DNA of 11,755 bases. It comes from Physocladia obscura (lineage: Eukaryota; Chytridiomycota; Chytridiomycetes; Chytridiales; Chytriomycetaceae). The notes under the pieces were generated by a model. That model ran no database searches. It worked only from the letters and a program-made list of their open reading frames with translations, and was not told the DNA's origin. The translations under genes were made by a program, and so were the position numbers. Shown one piece after another: positions 1 to 8,200 of this stretch (the stretch's first letter is position 1; each line of letters begins with the position of its first letter). The stretch lies in contig JADGJH010001132.1 in the NCBI GenBank assembly GCA_027596945.1, positions 1 to 11,755 on the forward strand, read 5' to 3'.

Positions 1-163
1 GATTGACAGAATGTATTTATTTGAAGTGAATTCATTCAGCAGTGCAATGCTTGGTGCATCCAAGTATACTTTAAAAATCTTTATATGCTTTTAAGCATAA
101 GATGGTCACTCTTAGAGTTATAATGGAGAAGATAAAAAAAACTCTGAGAATGTTGAGCTTATG

Positions 164-233
164 AAAAAGTGCCAGCAGTGGGATTGAACATGGGTCTGTT
201 CCACTGAACGGTGCCTTAACCACTCAGCCAAAA
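164..233 (-). other. Degenerate tRNA-like Pol III cassette (tRNA pseudogene or SINE head)
   Basis: The minus strand carries a perfect A-box, TGGCTGAGTGG (230..220), and a B-box-like TGTTCAATCCC (190..180) at tRNA-like spacing. A run of five T follows within about 15 nt, as a Pol III terminator would. The D-arm resembles tRNA-Ser/Leu. The molecule does not fold as a functional tRNA: the acceptor 5' side does not pair with the 3' side, the T-stem arms are not complementary, and no proper anticodon stem forms. I read it as a decayed tRNA or the head of a tRNA-derived SINE. Pol III transcription is possible but unproven. Confidence 0.5.
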
Positions 234-261
234 TTTCTATTTTCATTTAGAAATTTACAAT

Positions 262-283
262 TATATATATATATATATATATT
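262..283. repeat. TA dinucleotide microsatellite
   Basis: About eleven uninterrupted TA units lie in an AT-rich, non-coding stretch next to the tRNA-like cassette. Positions 284-470 show no convincing coding frame or other element. Confidence 0.9.
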
Positions 284-471
284 TACTAATGTATATACAT
301 ATTTACTTCTCCTGTTGTATACATTGGAACTTGATGTTTTCAAGTTGGACATTTCACTTTTGTATTGAAAAGTATTGACTGAGCCACAAGTCAGCACATT
401 TCAACAAGGTTCAAGGTGATTCAAAAAATGAGCCATTTACCATCCATGAATGGGGTTGAATGGAGAATGAT

Positions 472-1261
472 ATGCGATACACAGCAATAAGTAGTACAAC
501 TAAAAAGGAATACATTAATGTTGTTGATGATGGAGTTAAGCATAAAGAGACAAAGGATACTGACTTTGACAAGATTAAGCAAAGAAAGAAGAGAGAGTGT
601 GACATGAAGGATGAACTGCCAATCTAAACTTTCCAATTATACAGTGTGCCAATAGTTCTAATCCCCACTTTGTTTGCATCAAATGCTGCCATCAATTGAG
701 CCAAAAGTGCCTGCAATGCAAGACCGAGTCTTTGATTCACAATAAACAGGTGCAATTTACACTTACACCCTTTCTGAAATCTTGCACCAATTAAAACTAC
801 AAGTTTAAAGTATTGAAATGGAATCTCAAAGAACATGCTGAAGATTGTGACTACAAAAAACACAAGTGTTTCATGTGCCAAAGAAAGGTAATCTCAAGAA
901 AGACAATGCAATCACACTTTGAAACAAAATGCAAGACTCAAATAACACAACAAAAATGTCACAGATTGAACTACATGGATGAGATACAGTAGAGCAAGGA
1001 TACAAGTTAGATTTAACTGAAGAACCAGTCAATGGAGCACTAACAACTGTTTTAGTTTACAAGAATGAATGTGACAAGTGGGTCATTTGTCCATTGTCAT
1101 TGAATAAACTTCCAACCACAATAACCATTACAGTGATAAAGAATCTATCAAATGGAGGGATAAGTAAAAATATAACTCACATGCAATGTGCCACCAACTT
1201 GAGTGAACCTGTGTTTGTGGAGTTGGAAGCATGTGATGCTGTATATCAATCAAAACAATAA
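472..1261 (+). pseudogene. Relic resembling a SINA/SIAH-type RING and zinc-finger E3 ubiquitin ligase
   Basis: Three open stretches in different frames read as parts of one protein. Frame 472-627 is a charged lead ending in RKKRECDMKDELPI and a stop. Frame 615-989 contains PIIQC, then HFVCIKC, then CLQC, which matches the second half of a SINA RING (C..H..C-x2-C...C-x2-C). After a TAA at 792 the same frame continues with KWNLKEHAEDCDYKKHKCFMC and ends HFETKC, like the SIAH-type zinc finger. Frame 983-1258 is open for 92 codons (GYKLDLTEEPVNG to CDAVYQSKQ) and may be the C-terminal part, but I cannot match it to the SIAH TRAF-like fold. The first RING CxxC pair is incomplete (CDMK) and a zinc-finger Cys appears changed to Tyr (TAC at 798). 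I tried GT-AG introns: none restores a full RING/SIAH reading, although a 54-nt candidate (GTGCAA to ACAAG) would skip the 792 stop. A decayed gene is the simplest reading; a diverged intron-containing gene is possible. Confidence 0.5.
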
Positions 1262-1554
1262 AAAAATTCAGGATTTTCTCAGTCAAATGTTTGCTCATGG
1301 AGCAGCTCCTCCTCCTTCAGAATTTTCAGACTCAGAGAATAATGATTGATGAAATAGAATGCAAATCTTACAATGTTTTCATTTGATATACCACGCACCA
1401 TTCGTTGTGTGTTCAACCTTCCAAACACAACAATAAAAGGGGTTTATGGTACTTCCGGGGGACATTAACAAACCCATGAACGTGTAACCCCAAACCACTT
1501 ACTCTGTGAGCATTTTAGTACTTTTGGAATCACGTATACAGCACCCATGACGGA
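1262..1554. other. Intergenic, no gene seen
   Basis: No ORF on either strand looks coding. Several C-rich and G-rich words occur between 1435 and 1600 (for example runs of four to five C or G), which make this part richer in GC than its surroundings, but I see no repeat or RNA fold that I would name. Confidence 0.4.
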
Positions 1555-1966
1555 TTAACCGTATCTCCCATAAAACCCCAATATGCAATGAATAACAACC
1601 CCCGGATGATATGAAAACTCAGGAACATGGGGCATGCGATTGCCGTCCTCAATCTTCTTTATTAAACACATAACATAGGGATCATAAAAAGATTCTAACA
1701 TCAATCAACTCCTTCAACGCTAATGAATCAAAATGCTCACTCTTTCTCTTTTCCACTAGGCCAAGCTGACCATTACCACCAACAAGCACATACTTGATGT
1801 TTTTAGTTTCACATAGCAAGGAAAACCGCGCCAACGGCAGCAACGGGTACTGCAGCGGCATTGAACGGAGAAGAGGACGACAACGACGTTTGCAACGGCT
1901 GTGCTTATCAACAGACCTTTCCTAAGCAGGACTGCACTCACTAACTCTGGCCTTCTTCGCAGGCAT
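1555..1966 (-). pseudogene. Unrecognised minus-strand gene fragment(s), probably broken
   Basis: Three coding-like minus-strand pieces lie in order but in conflicting frames. The first is a start at 1966 reading MPAKKAR, followed by a possible 47-nt intron (1945..1899, GTTAGT to CACAG). The second is an open frame 1921..1682 containing NIKYVLVGGNGQLGL and ending LKELIDVRIFL. The third is a frame 1701..1555 starting MLESFYDPYVMCLIKK and containing MPHVPEFSYHPG. The GGNGQLGL stretch weakly recalls the first blade of RCC1-like propellers, but this is not enough for a name. A 43-nt GT-AG intron (GTTAGA to AATAAAG) could join the second and third pieces in frame. Either this is a small multi-exon gene I cannot resolve or a frameshifted remnant. 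The third piece shares a 22-bp word with 4655-4676. Confidence 0.3.
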
Positions 1967-2473
1967 TTCAAAATCGGCGTTCGACGTAAATCTGGAGGCT
2001 GTCGCGGTGGAAGGAACGAAGTAGTGATCGAAAAAGATTTTCAGCCAATTTCAAAGGTTGGATAATTTTATTTGGGCTGCAGTATAGACGGCCACTTTTG
2101 AAAAACAGTCGCAAAATTTCTCATTAGGGATGAGTGTAAGGCACGGCGATGGAAACTTAAAAAAAGTTACCAATCCATTCGCAACTCTTGTGTTCGCCGT
2201 ATGCTTCAACCACTGCTTCAGAAACTTCACACAGTATACTGACCAGTTTCGATCTTCAATCTAACTTCATCAACGATGTTCTCCGAATTCTTTTGATTGA
2301 CACTGAATATTTGATATTTTTAACAATTTGAACAATTCAACTATTACTTATTTTCAGAGTTATTAATCGCCAATTCAATTACTAAATATTGTTGTGATCA
2401 AAATTTTATGTCATTTCAAGCAATGCAGTCTCAGTAATTTTCCAGAACTTTGTTTCACATGTACAAGTTGAAG
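1967..2473. other. Intergenic with a short coding-like segment, strand undecided
   Basis: A plus-strand ORF at 2130-2264 (44 aa, starts MSVRHGDGNLKKVTNPFA, contains CFNHC) overlaps a minus-strand open stretch in the same DNA that reads CEVSEAVVEAYGEHKSCEWI and ends exactly at a GTAACT splice-donor-like word. Both look more protein-like than random and at most one can be real. The minus reading would be an internal exon, but I could not find convincing partners. The rest of the interval is AT-rich and non-coding. Confidence 0.25.
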
Positions 2474-2479
2474 TTTATT
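2474..2479 (-). terminator. AATAAA polyadenylation signal for the minus-strand gene 2488-3238
   Basis: A canonical AATAAA on the minus strand begins 8 nt after the stop codon of the conserved unknown gene. This very tight spacing is also seen for MRX11 and RAD2 in this window. Confidence 0.6.
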
Positions 2480-2487
2480 TAAATTGT

Positions 2488-3238
2488 TCAAGGCTCAAGA
2501 AAGCCACGAAATTCAATTTTGTAGTCGCTGTTGATATCAATTGCCGATTCATTATCTTCAACAGTTTTATCTCGCTCGTTGTCAAACAATATAGTCCACC
2601 GCATGCCATGGAGAGTTTTCATGTTTCGAAGCTCAATAATCGTTGTATCATTTGGATGGATTTGATGAATATTCATCCAGCATAGTTCAGGATCTCTAGT
2701 CTGCATCAAATCGAGAAGGTGAATTAAATGGGTGCGGGCTATTGCATTTTTAGCATCTTCATTGCCAGATGGTTTGGTCCAAAAAGGATGTACAAAATTA
2801 TTGTTTACGCCACGTTCGCGTTTCTCTTTTGGCGGCGAGTTATTGTCATTGATGTTTGTAAAAAAAGTAGACTGGCGCTCGTAGTGTTTGCACAGAGCAC
2901 GGGCACCAACTGAGAGACGCGATGCAGAGGTTGGTGCGGCAAGTTGGTCAAATGCAGCGTTAAGACGTTTGTAAAGTCGCGTATGTGTTTGTTTTAGGGT
3001 ATGCGTATCTGTTTGTTGTCTGCAATAATTATTCAAAGGCCAGAGAGCCAAGAAGCGGACTCGAACCCAACTCAGCGTTGTCCGCCAAGACTTGCGCCGG
3101 AAACACGGATGCCGTTGTGCGCCGGAAGCCTTGGGCTCTTGCAATATTTTCTTGTCTAGTCGCACTTTCGTCCAAACTCCACGCAATCTGGAAGCTTGTG
3201 AGTGCTTTGAGTGCTTGCTGCGTTGCCAATAATGCCAT
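2488..3238 (-). CDS. Conserved eukaryotic protein of unknown function (GARALCKH...FLEP type)
   Basis: Proposed model: exon 1 3238..3072, intron 3071..3020 (52 nt, GTTGGG to TTGCAG), exon 2 3019..2488, giving 232 aa. The intron is inferred. The frame opening at ATG 3238 (starts MALLATQQALKALTSF) looks coding but stops at 3029, while the conserved C-terminus lies in the next frame; a 52-nt intron joins them exactly. The unspliced alternative starts at ATG 3186 with an implausible Arg/Trp-rich lead. The region from about residue 73 on contains RLNAAFDQLA, SVGARALCKHYERQS (about 92-106), LCWMNIHQIHP, MRWTILF and the terminal FRGFLEP. From memory this order of blocks resembles an uncharacterised family in plants and other eukaryotes, whose members continue for a few residues past FLEP; I know no function. 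The start codon lies only 36 nt from an ATG of the divergent MRX11 transcript. No transmembrane segment is evident; the N-terminus is poor in acids for about 20 residues, so mitochondrial import is possible but unproven. Confidence 0.6.
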
Positions 3239-3314
3239 GTTTTTTGTTGAAAACCTGGAACTTATTGATTAACGATGCATTCCTTTGAAGCTGCCAAGGC
3301 CTTCTTCAAAAAGT
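3239..3314. promoter_or_regulatory. Compact bidirectional promoter between the unknown gene and MRX11
   Basis: The two divergent genes leave 36 nt between the minus-strand ATG (3238) and the first plus-strand ATG (3275), or 76 nt to the MRX11 start chosen here (3315). Core promoter elements must overlap the gene ends. No TATA box is obvious. Confidence 0.45.
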
Positions 3315-3400
3315 ATGCAGCACCAAAGAGACACATTCCGTATTTACATCAACAACAGGGCGCCCGCGTCGCACCTGACGTCGTTTCTAATTTTGCATGA
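3275..3400 (+). other. Upstream ORF overlapping the MRX11 start
   Basis: The first ATG on the plus strand (3275) opens a 41-codon frame beginning MHSFEAAKAFFKKYAAPKRH and ending at a TGA at 3398. It overlaps the MRX11 start in a different frame. It could be an inhibitory uORF, or irrelevant if transcription starts downstream of 3275. It cannot be the MRX11 N-terminus without an extra intron. Confidence 0.35.
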
Positions 3401-3798
3401 ACTCACTGCCATTCTTCCACTACCTGCAATATACTATACACTGCAGGCTACAGAGCTGCAGATCCCAATCCCAGCCGATATTATGGAGCTTTCAGAGGCA
3501 AAGATGGACAAGGTTATGCAAAGATACGGATGGGGCCCTTATGCAAATTCGGATCAAATCAACGAACAAAACACTATTAATAGCAATCACTCAAAGACGC
3601 GCATGTTGATGGATATGGCCACTGCGTACGGGATTGTAAAGATTCTGATGCCGGTCAGACTCGGGTTGTCAGTGTTCCTGACTCCATGGTTTGCCAGGTA
3701 ATAGTAATGCTAAATCTGTTCTCCTTTAAAAATCAAACAGACGAGTCACCGTACCCATACGAGACAACACAATGAAAATTTTTGGGAAAACTAGTTAA
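3315..3798 (+). CDS. MRX11: FLILHELTA-family mitochondrial protein (MRX11-like)
   Basis: Model: exon 1 3315..3697, intron 3698..3740 (43 nt, GTAATA, branch-like GCTAAAT, ACAG), exon 2 3741..3798, 146 aa. Residues 24-32 are exactly FLILHELTA, the motif that names Pfam family PF10306; it opens a hydrophobic span to about residue 43. A second hydrophobic span near 106-127 ends FLTPWFAR, the conserved end of the family, and the spliced exon 2 continues ARRVTVPIRD as I expect for homologues; the unspliced reading would stop right after TPWFAR. The yeast member Mrx11 (YPL041C) is an inner-membrane protein of the mitochondrial gene-expression (MIOREX) complexes; the molecular role is unknown. The start is the first ATG in frame after a stop at 3270. 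The Arg-containing lead (MQHQRDTFRIYINNR) could act in import but is short, so a missed upstream exon is possible. Confidence 0.9.
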
Positions 3799-3808
3799 TA
3801 ATCACATA

Positions 3809-3814
3809 AATAAA
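3809..3814 (+). terminator. AATAAA polyadenylation signal of MRX11
   Basis: A canonical AATAAA starts 10 nt after the spliced MRX11 stop codon. Its position supports the exon-2 stop at 3796-3798. Confidence 0.6.
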
Positions 3815-3931
3815 TTAAATTTTTTACTGTTTTTTTTTTGCGTCAGACGAACAATGGTTGTGTCATTGAACGGCACACAATTAAGATTTCTGGGTTCTTT
3901 CCAACCTAAATTTAAACATTAGCCACAGTGA

Positions 3932-3980
3932 GTCTCTTCAAGTAAGCGTCAATGGGTCTCTTCAAGATCACGCTTACTTG
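3932..3980. repeat. Perfect 11-bp inverted repeat overlapping an 11-bp direct repeat
   Basis: CAAGTAAGCGT (3939-3949) and its exact complement ACGCTTACTTG (3970-3980) flank a 20-nt loop. In addition GTCTCTTCAAG occurs twice (3932-3942 and 3956-3966), the second time inside the loop. The pair can form a stable hairpin about 135 nt beyond the MRX11 stop. Confidence 0.8.
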
Positions 3981-4653
3981 TTCTGCTTTTTACAATGGTT
4001 GGAGAACGCTCATCCGAGTTAACCGTGTTTTCCTTGTTACATTCCTGCACCTGCAACAAAACTTGCTTCAGTTTTATTCAGTCCAACAACAGTGACTTGC
4101 CTTTCACAATTGACGAATTCAATTCAGATCGTTGACCACAGCTATAATTACAACCCGTACATGTGCTCCAAATTGTTACAACTACGTGGCTGCGTTTGTT
4201 ACCACATATTTATAATAATCGAAACTGCAACCATGCAATATAGCCAAAAAAGACGCCTGTCTAAGATGCAAAATCCAACCAGAAAACTTTGCCCACAGAT
4301 AGAACTGCTCTGAAATAACAAATACTATTATAAAAACCCTCACAAAAATTGCCAAAGTAAAAAATTAAAAACACAACTCTGCAAAAAATCATAAACATAA
4401 CTGGAATTAAAAACTCACACTTTAACCAATAATCTCTGGCAAGAGGAATAATAACTTACAAAATCATAAAACTATAAACATAAAAAGAGAAAAAAAAACT
4501 TTATACTAGTTACTTGGACACAATAAGACATAAATAGATTCGTGGAGGGAAAAAGCCGTGGCAAAGGCCCAACATCAATCGGTGTCATAATCTTTACGTA
4601 AGTTCTTTTTATAGGATATTTAATCCTGTGATGTCTAAATTCTAAGTAATGGC
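3981..4653. other. AT-rich intergenic, no gene seen
   Basis: A 73-codon plus-strand ORF (4092-4313) has no recognisable motif, low-complexity composition and no supporting splice or polyadenylation context, so I do not call it. From 4310 to 4550 the sequence is very A-rich. No RNA gene or repeat stands out. Confidence 0.5.
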
Positions 4654-5040
4654 TTATGAAAACTCAGGGACATGGGCCACGCAGTCCAGGAAAAAACCAA
4701 CAAATAAAAAGCATTCTCTAATAGAAACAGAACTCAAGCACTTCTCGACGTGGTAAGCAAAGAGTACACTACAGTCAAAAGTTGGATCTGGGTCAACACT
4801 TCCCTGAATTTTAGGCGCATTTTCTCGAAAAGCTTGGATCGCCTTGTTCAAAAGTCTGAATTTACTTGCTACTGAGCTGCTGCCAATTGTGTTACGTTAT
4901 GGGAGCTTCTACTGACTTTTAAAGTAATCTGCAAAGAGGTTGAAGACAGCGAACTGGATGGGGATATTGGGAATGATGTTGATGTTGATAACGAGGAACT
5001 GGAAGATGAACGAAGTTTATGTTGCATGGCGGAAGAGTAA
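4654..5040. pseudogene. Unassigned coding-like fragments, strand unclear
   Basis: On the minus strand an open frame ending at 4654 contains KFRLLNKAIQAFRENAPK and SVDPDPTFDCSVLFAYHVEK and ends HVPEFS. Further upstream, a Ser-rich minus-strand start at 5027 (MQHKLRSSSSSSLSTSTSF) would be its natural N-terminus, with a GTCAGT donor candidate at 4916, but no acceptor joins the two in frame. On the plus strand, the same DNA at 4877-5040 reads as an acidic tail (KEVEDSELDGDIGNDVDVDN) ending in a stop at 5040. A minus-strand gene would sit head-to-head with RAD2. I recognise no family; a decayed or misjoined gene is likely. Confidence 0.25.
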
Positions 5041-5201
5041 AGGAAGGTCTTTTGAATTACATTTGAATTTGTACATCAGTTTAATTCAGCTCAAATACGG
5101 TTTGAAGGATTTGCTTTGATTGTATTTCGCTTTTATTCATTCTTTACCAGTATTTACAATGGTGGCACCTGTAATTTTGTGGATAAGTTTTTTCTTCAAA
5201 A
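5041..5201 (+). promoter_or_regulatory. RAD2 upstream region
   Basis: These 161 nt between the last coding-like fragment and the RAD2 ATG must hold at least the 5' UTR. They are AT-rich, with pyrimidine-rich patches and a tcttcaaaa context immediately before the ATG. No TATA box or damage-response element is identifiable by eye. Confidence 0.35.
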
Positions 5202-8200
5202 ATGGGAGTCAAAGGACTCTGGACTTTGCTTGAAGGAACGGGAGAGCAGATGGCATTGGATCAGCTGGCGGTAACTAAATCAATTCTGCATCTATTCTAT
5301 ATCCTTTAGTTCATAATCTTTGCGTTGTTTATTAACGATTGTATTCACGCTGCTTCTGTGTTGTCGAAACAACAGAACAAAACGCTTGCTGTTGATGCGT
5401 CCATTTGGCTCTTCCAGTTCGTCAAAGCTCTCCGCGATACTGATGGCAACCAGATCCCGGGCGCCCATTTGCGCGGCTTTTTTTCGCGTATCTGTAAGCT
5501 GCTATTTGTTGGCATCAAACCAGGCAAGTTTCTCTGCTGTGCTATTATTGAGTCAGTGCAAATCCCTCGCCGATAATATCTAATTCTCCTGCAGTTTTCG
5601 TTTTTGATGGTGCCACTCCGCCGCTCAAGCGCGTTACAGTCGCGCGTCGAAAATCACGAAAAATGGATGCAAACACATCAGTCGAAAAAACTGCGGAAAA
5701 ACTTCTCCAACAGCAACTTCGTTTGCATGCACTCAAAGCCTCTGATCTATCTTCAAGCAATTCAAAATTATTGGAAAATAATCAATTTGAAGATCTCGAA
5801 GATGCTGTGTATATGGACTTCTCCGATGGGTTGTTTAAAGCGACGAGTAGTCGAAAACGAAATACAGAATCTCCTGCTCAACCAAATATTCCAAAAAAGT
5901 CAAAAGCAAACCCATCATCCGATGCATATATTCTGCCACCTCAACCAGCCCCGCTGCAGACCTTTTCATCCACTGATGAAAGGCTATTAGACCCGAAAGA
6001 CTTTTTACATCTGATTTCCCAACATTTGCCGCACCTGACAAAAAATCTAGACGAGAATACGCTGTTATCATCACTAAGCCCCGATTTGCAATACCAAATA
6101 GTACATGGTCTCAAATTACAGAGCAGAGAAGCTAGCACCACCAGAGTCGCAGAACTTTTGAGAACTCTTTCTGAAGAAGGAGTTGACGCGTTCAGTAAAA
6201 TGCAAATCGATGGTCTAGTACGGCGAAATGCTCTTACCGAGAAAACTTTCAGTCTTGCCAAAGGCGAATCTGCAGTTCGTGAAGGGCTAGGACGCAAAAT
6301 GGCTGGTGTAAAGGGAAGAGAGTACATATTAAAGAAGGATGAAATTAGAGGGGCAGGATATACAATGACTTCTGCCTCTACAATCTCTAAAAAAAATTTT
6401 ACCAGTAATGCAGCTGACTCGAAGTTAAAATTTCCAAATAGCAATTCCATTCAAGCCAATCTGAAAATTTTTGAAACTGGTTATTCGAAAAAGCAGATTC
6501 CACATATTGCATTATCGAATCATGCATCGCTTGAAGATTATATTCCTATTTCTGATTTTTCTGATGTTGAAGACAACGGAATTACTGTTACCATTTCGAA
6601 AAAATCTGAATTTGAAGCAGGTGATGAAAATGACCTGGACGACATCTTTGCCAATATTATTCCGAAAATAGCGTCAAACAAAAGTACAGATTCTGTGCAA
6701 TCGAGTAGTCAAGAATGTGTTATTCAATTTGAGGTGACTTCAGATATTGATGAAGATGAAGTATTTGTTGATGTTTTCCCACCAACATCAACATCGAAAA
6801 TCTCGTCAATTGATTCAGCCAATAAAAGTAACGAAATAGATACCGCTGTTGACGATTTCCCATTGTTTAGTGATGATGAGAATGATTTTGCGAAAGTGCA
6901 GCCAGTCACACGAAAAAAACCTCCCTCAAAAGAAGAAAATAATTTAAAAAAGAAGTTTTCGCATAGTGTGAGTTTTGAAGATTTTGTGGATGAAAGTACG
7001 TCTCCCGAAGATATTATGAAAATGTTTGCGGCAAAGTCGATCGAAACTCCAAGCAAACCGCCAAAACCAAATACTAATGCAGTTGAAGAATCAATGGCCA
7101 CTATATTTACTCCTCAGCCATCGAAAATTTCAGCCTCCTCACGTGATTTAAGTGTTGAAGAAATATATCGCTTGGCGGCAGACGAATCAAGTTTCGAGAA
7201 AGAAGTTGAAATAATCAATAATTTTGATTCGTCAATAAAAAAAATCAATAAGAGACTTGATAAGAGAAAAACCAAGTTCACTGATAGGCTTGACGCATCT
7301 GGAGCCAAACTTGGAAATGATTTCAACACATCTACAGATCGAATGGCAACTTTAGCAAGCGCCGCTTCGGGTGCCGTGTCTGATGACATGTCAATCAATG
7401 AAATTATGAATTTATTTAATGATTCGAAAACTTCAAAGGATCAGAAAATAGAAGTGACACAAGGAGCTGTGTCTGACGATGCTACTCCCGACCAAGTTAT
7501 GAAATTATTTTACGATCAACAGCAGCAAATTAATAGCAATGACTATATCAAGGTAGTTGATACTAATATTGCTGGCCACTTGTCTTCAAAGAAAAAATTG
7601 CTTCCGCATATTGTCGATAATATCCCAACTAACGCCGTCATGGAACTCTTTGAGCAACAAAATGCTGATACTTTTGACGAGTCATTGGCGTTTACGCCTG
7701 AGCCTGAAGTGATAGATCTGACTGACGAGAACAATTTCGATAAAATTGAAGCTGAAAACGCGACACCACGGATTGCAGACAATGTCACAGCAGATGCTGT
7801 AATGGAATTATTCAAGCAACAAGATTCGGAAATGCGTGGCTGCCCATCTTCGTATGTTCCTATTGCAATCAAATCACCATCAATTGAAGTAAATGAATTA
7901 AATGAAACCACTCCGACGATTGAAAGCGAAAATTATTTTCCAAAAGATGATCCATTCACTTTGTTTGATTCAAATACTTACGAACTGAAGCCAGATTTTC
8001 TTGAGCGCGTTCCAAAAACGGTAAAATTCCATGTTCCCGAATGGAATAGCGTTTTTAGTCGTAGTCTAGCTGATTGGACTACGGAAGAAATCACAAATCA
8101 ATGCCATGCGTTTGAGAGGCGGAAAATGAAGCTTCCAGATAACAATATCGGCTACACAAAAGCACAGGCTATCGAGTTTCTGATTGGCTATTTATCTCTT

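Noticed and set aside
164..233. Functional tRNA-Ser or tRNA-Leu
   Set aside because: The acceptor, anticodon and T stems do not pair.
2985..3272. 95-codon plus-strand ORF upstream of MRX11
   Set aside because: It is antisense to the conserved minus-strand gene and ends before the MRX11 start in another frame.
3285..3701. MRX11 as an unspliced ORF starting at 3285
   Set aside because: Position 3285 is a TTG, not an ATG, and the unspliced stop cuts the protein directly after TPWFAR, where a good 43-nt intron and a family-like extension follow.
3480..3701. DUF1279/FAM210 membership, suggested by the RYGW and AYGIVK-type segments
   Set aside because: The exact FLILHELTA motif and the TPWFAR end identify the FLILHELTA family instead.
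4092..4313. 73-codon plus-strand ORF
   Set aside because: No motif or homologue comes to mind, the composition is unremarkable, and there is no nearby polyadenylation or splice context.
5941..7911. Long minus-strand ORFs opposite RAD2 exon 3 (for example 5941-6450, 6724-7101 and 7543-7911)
   Set aside because: They lie opposite a well-supported coding exon. Their Ser/Leu-rich composition is what antisense of an Asp/Glu/Ser-rich spacer gives.
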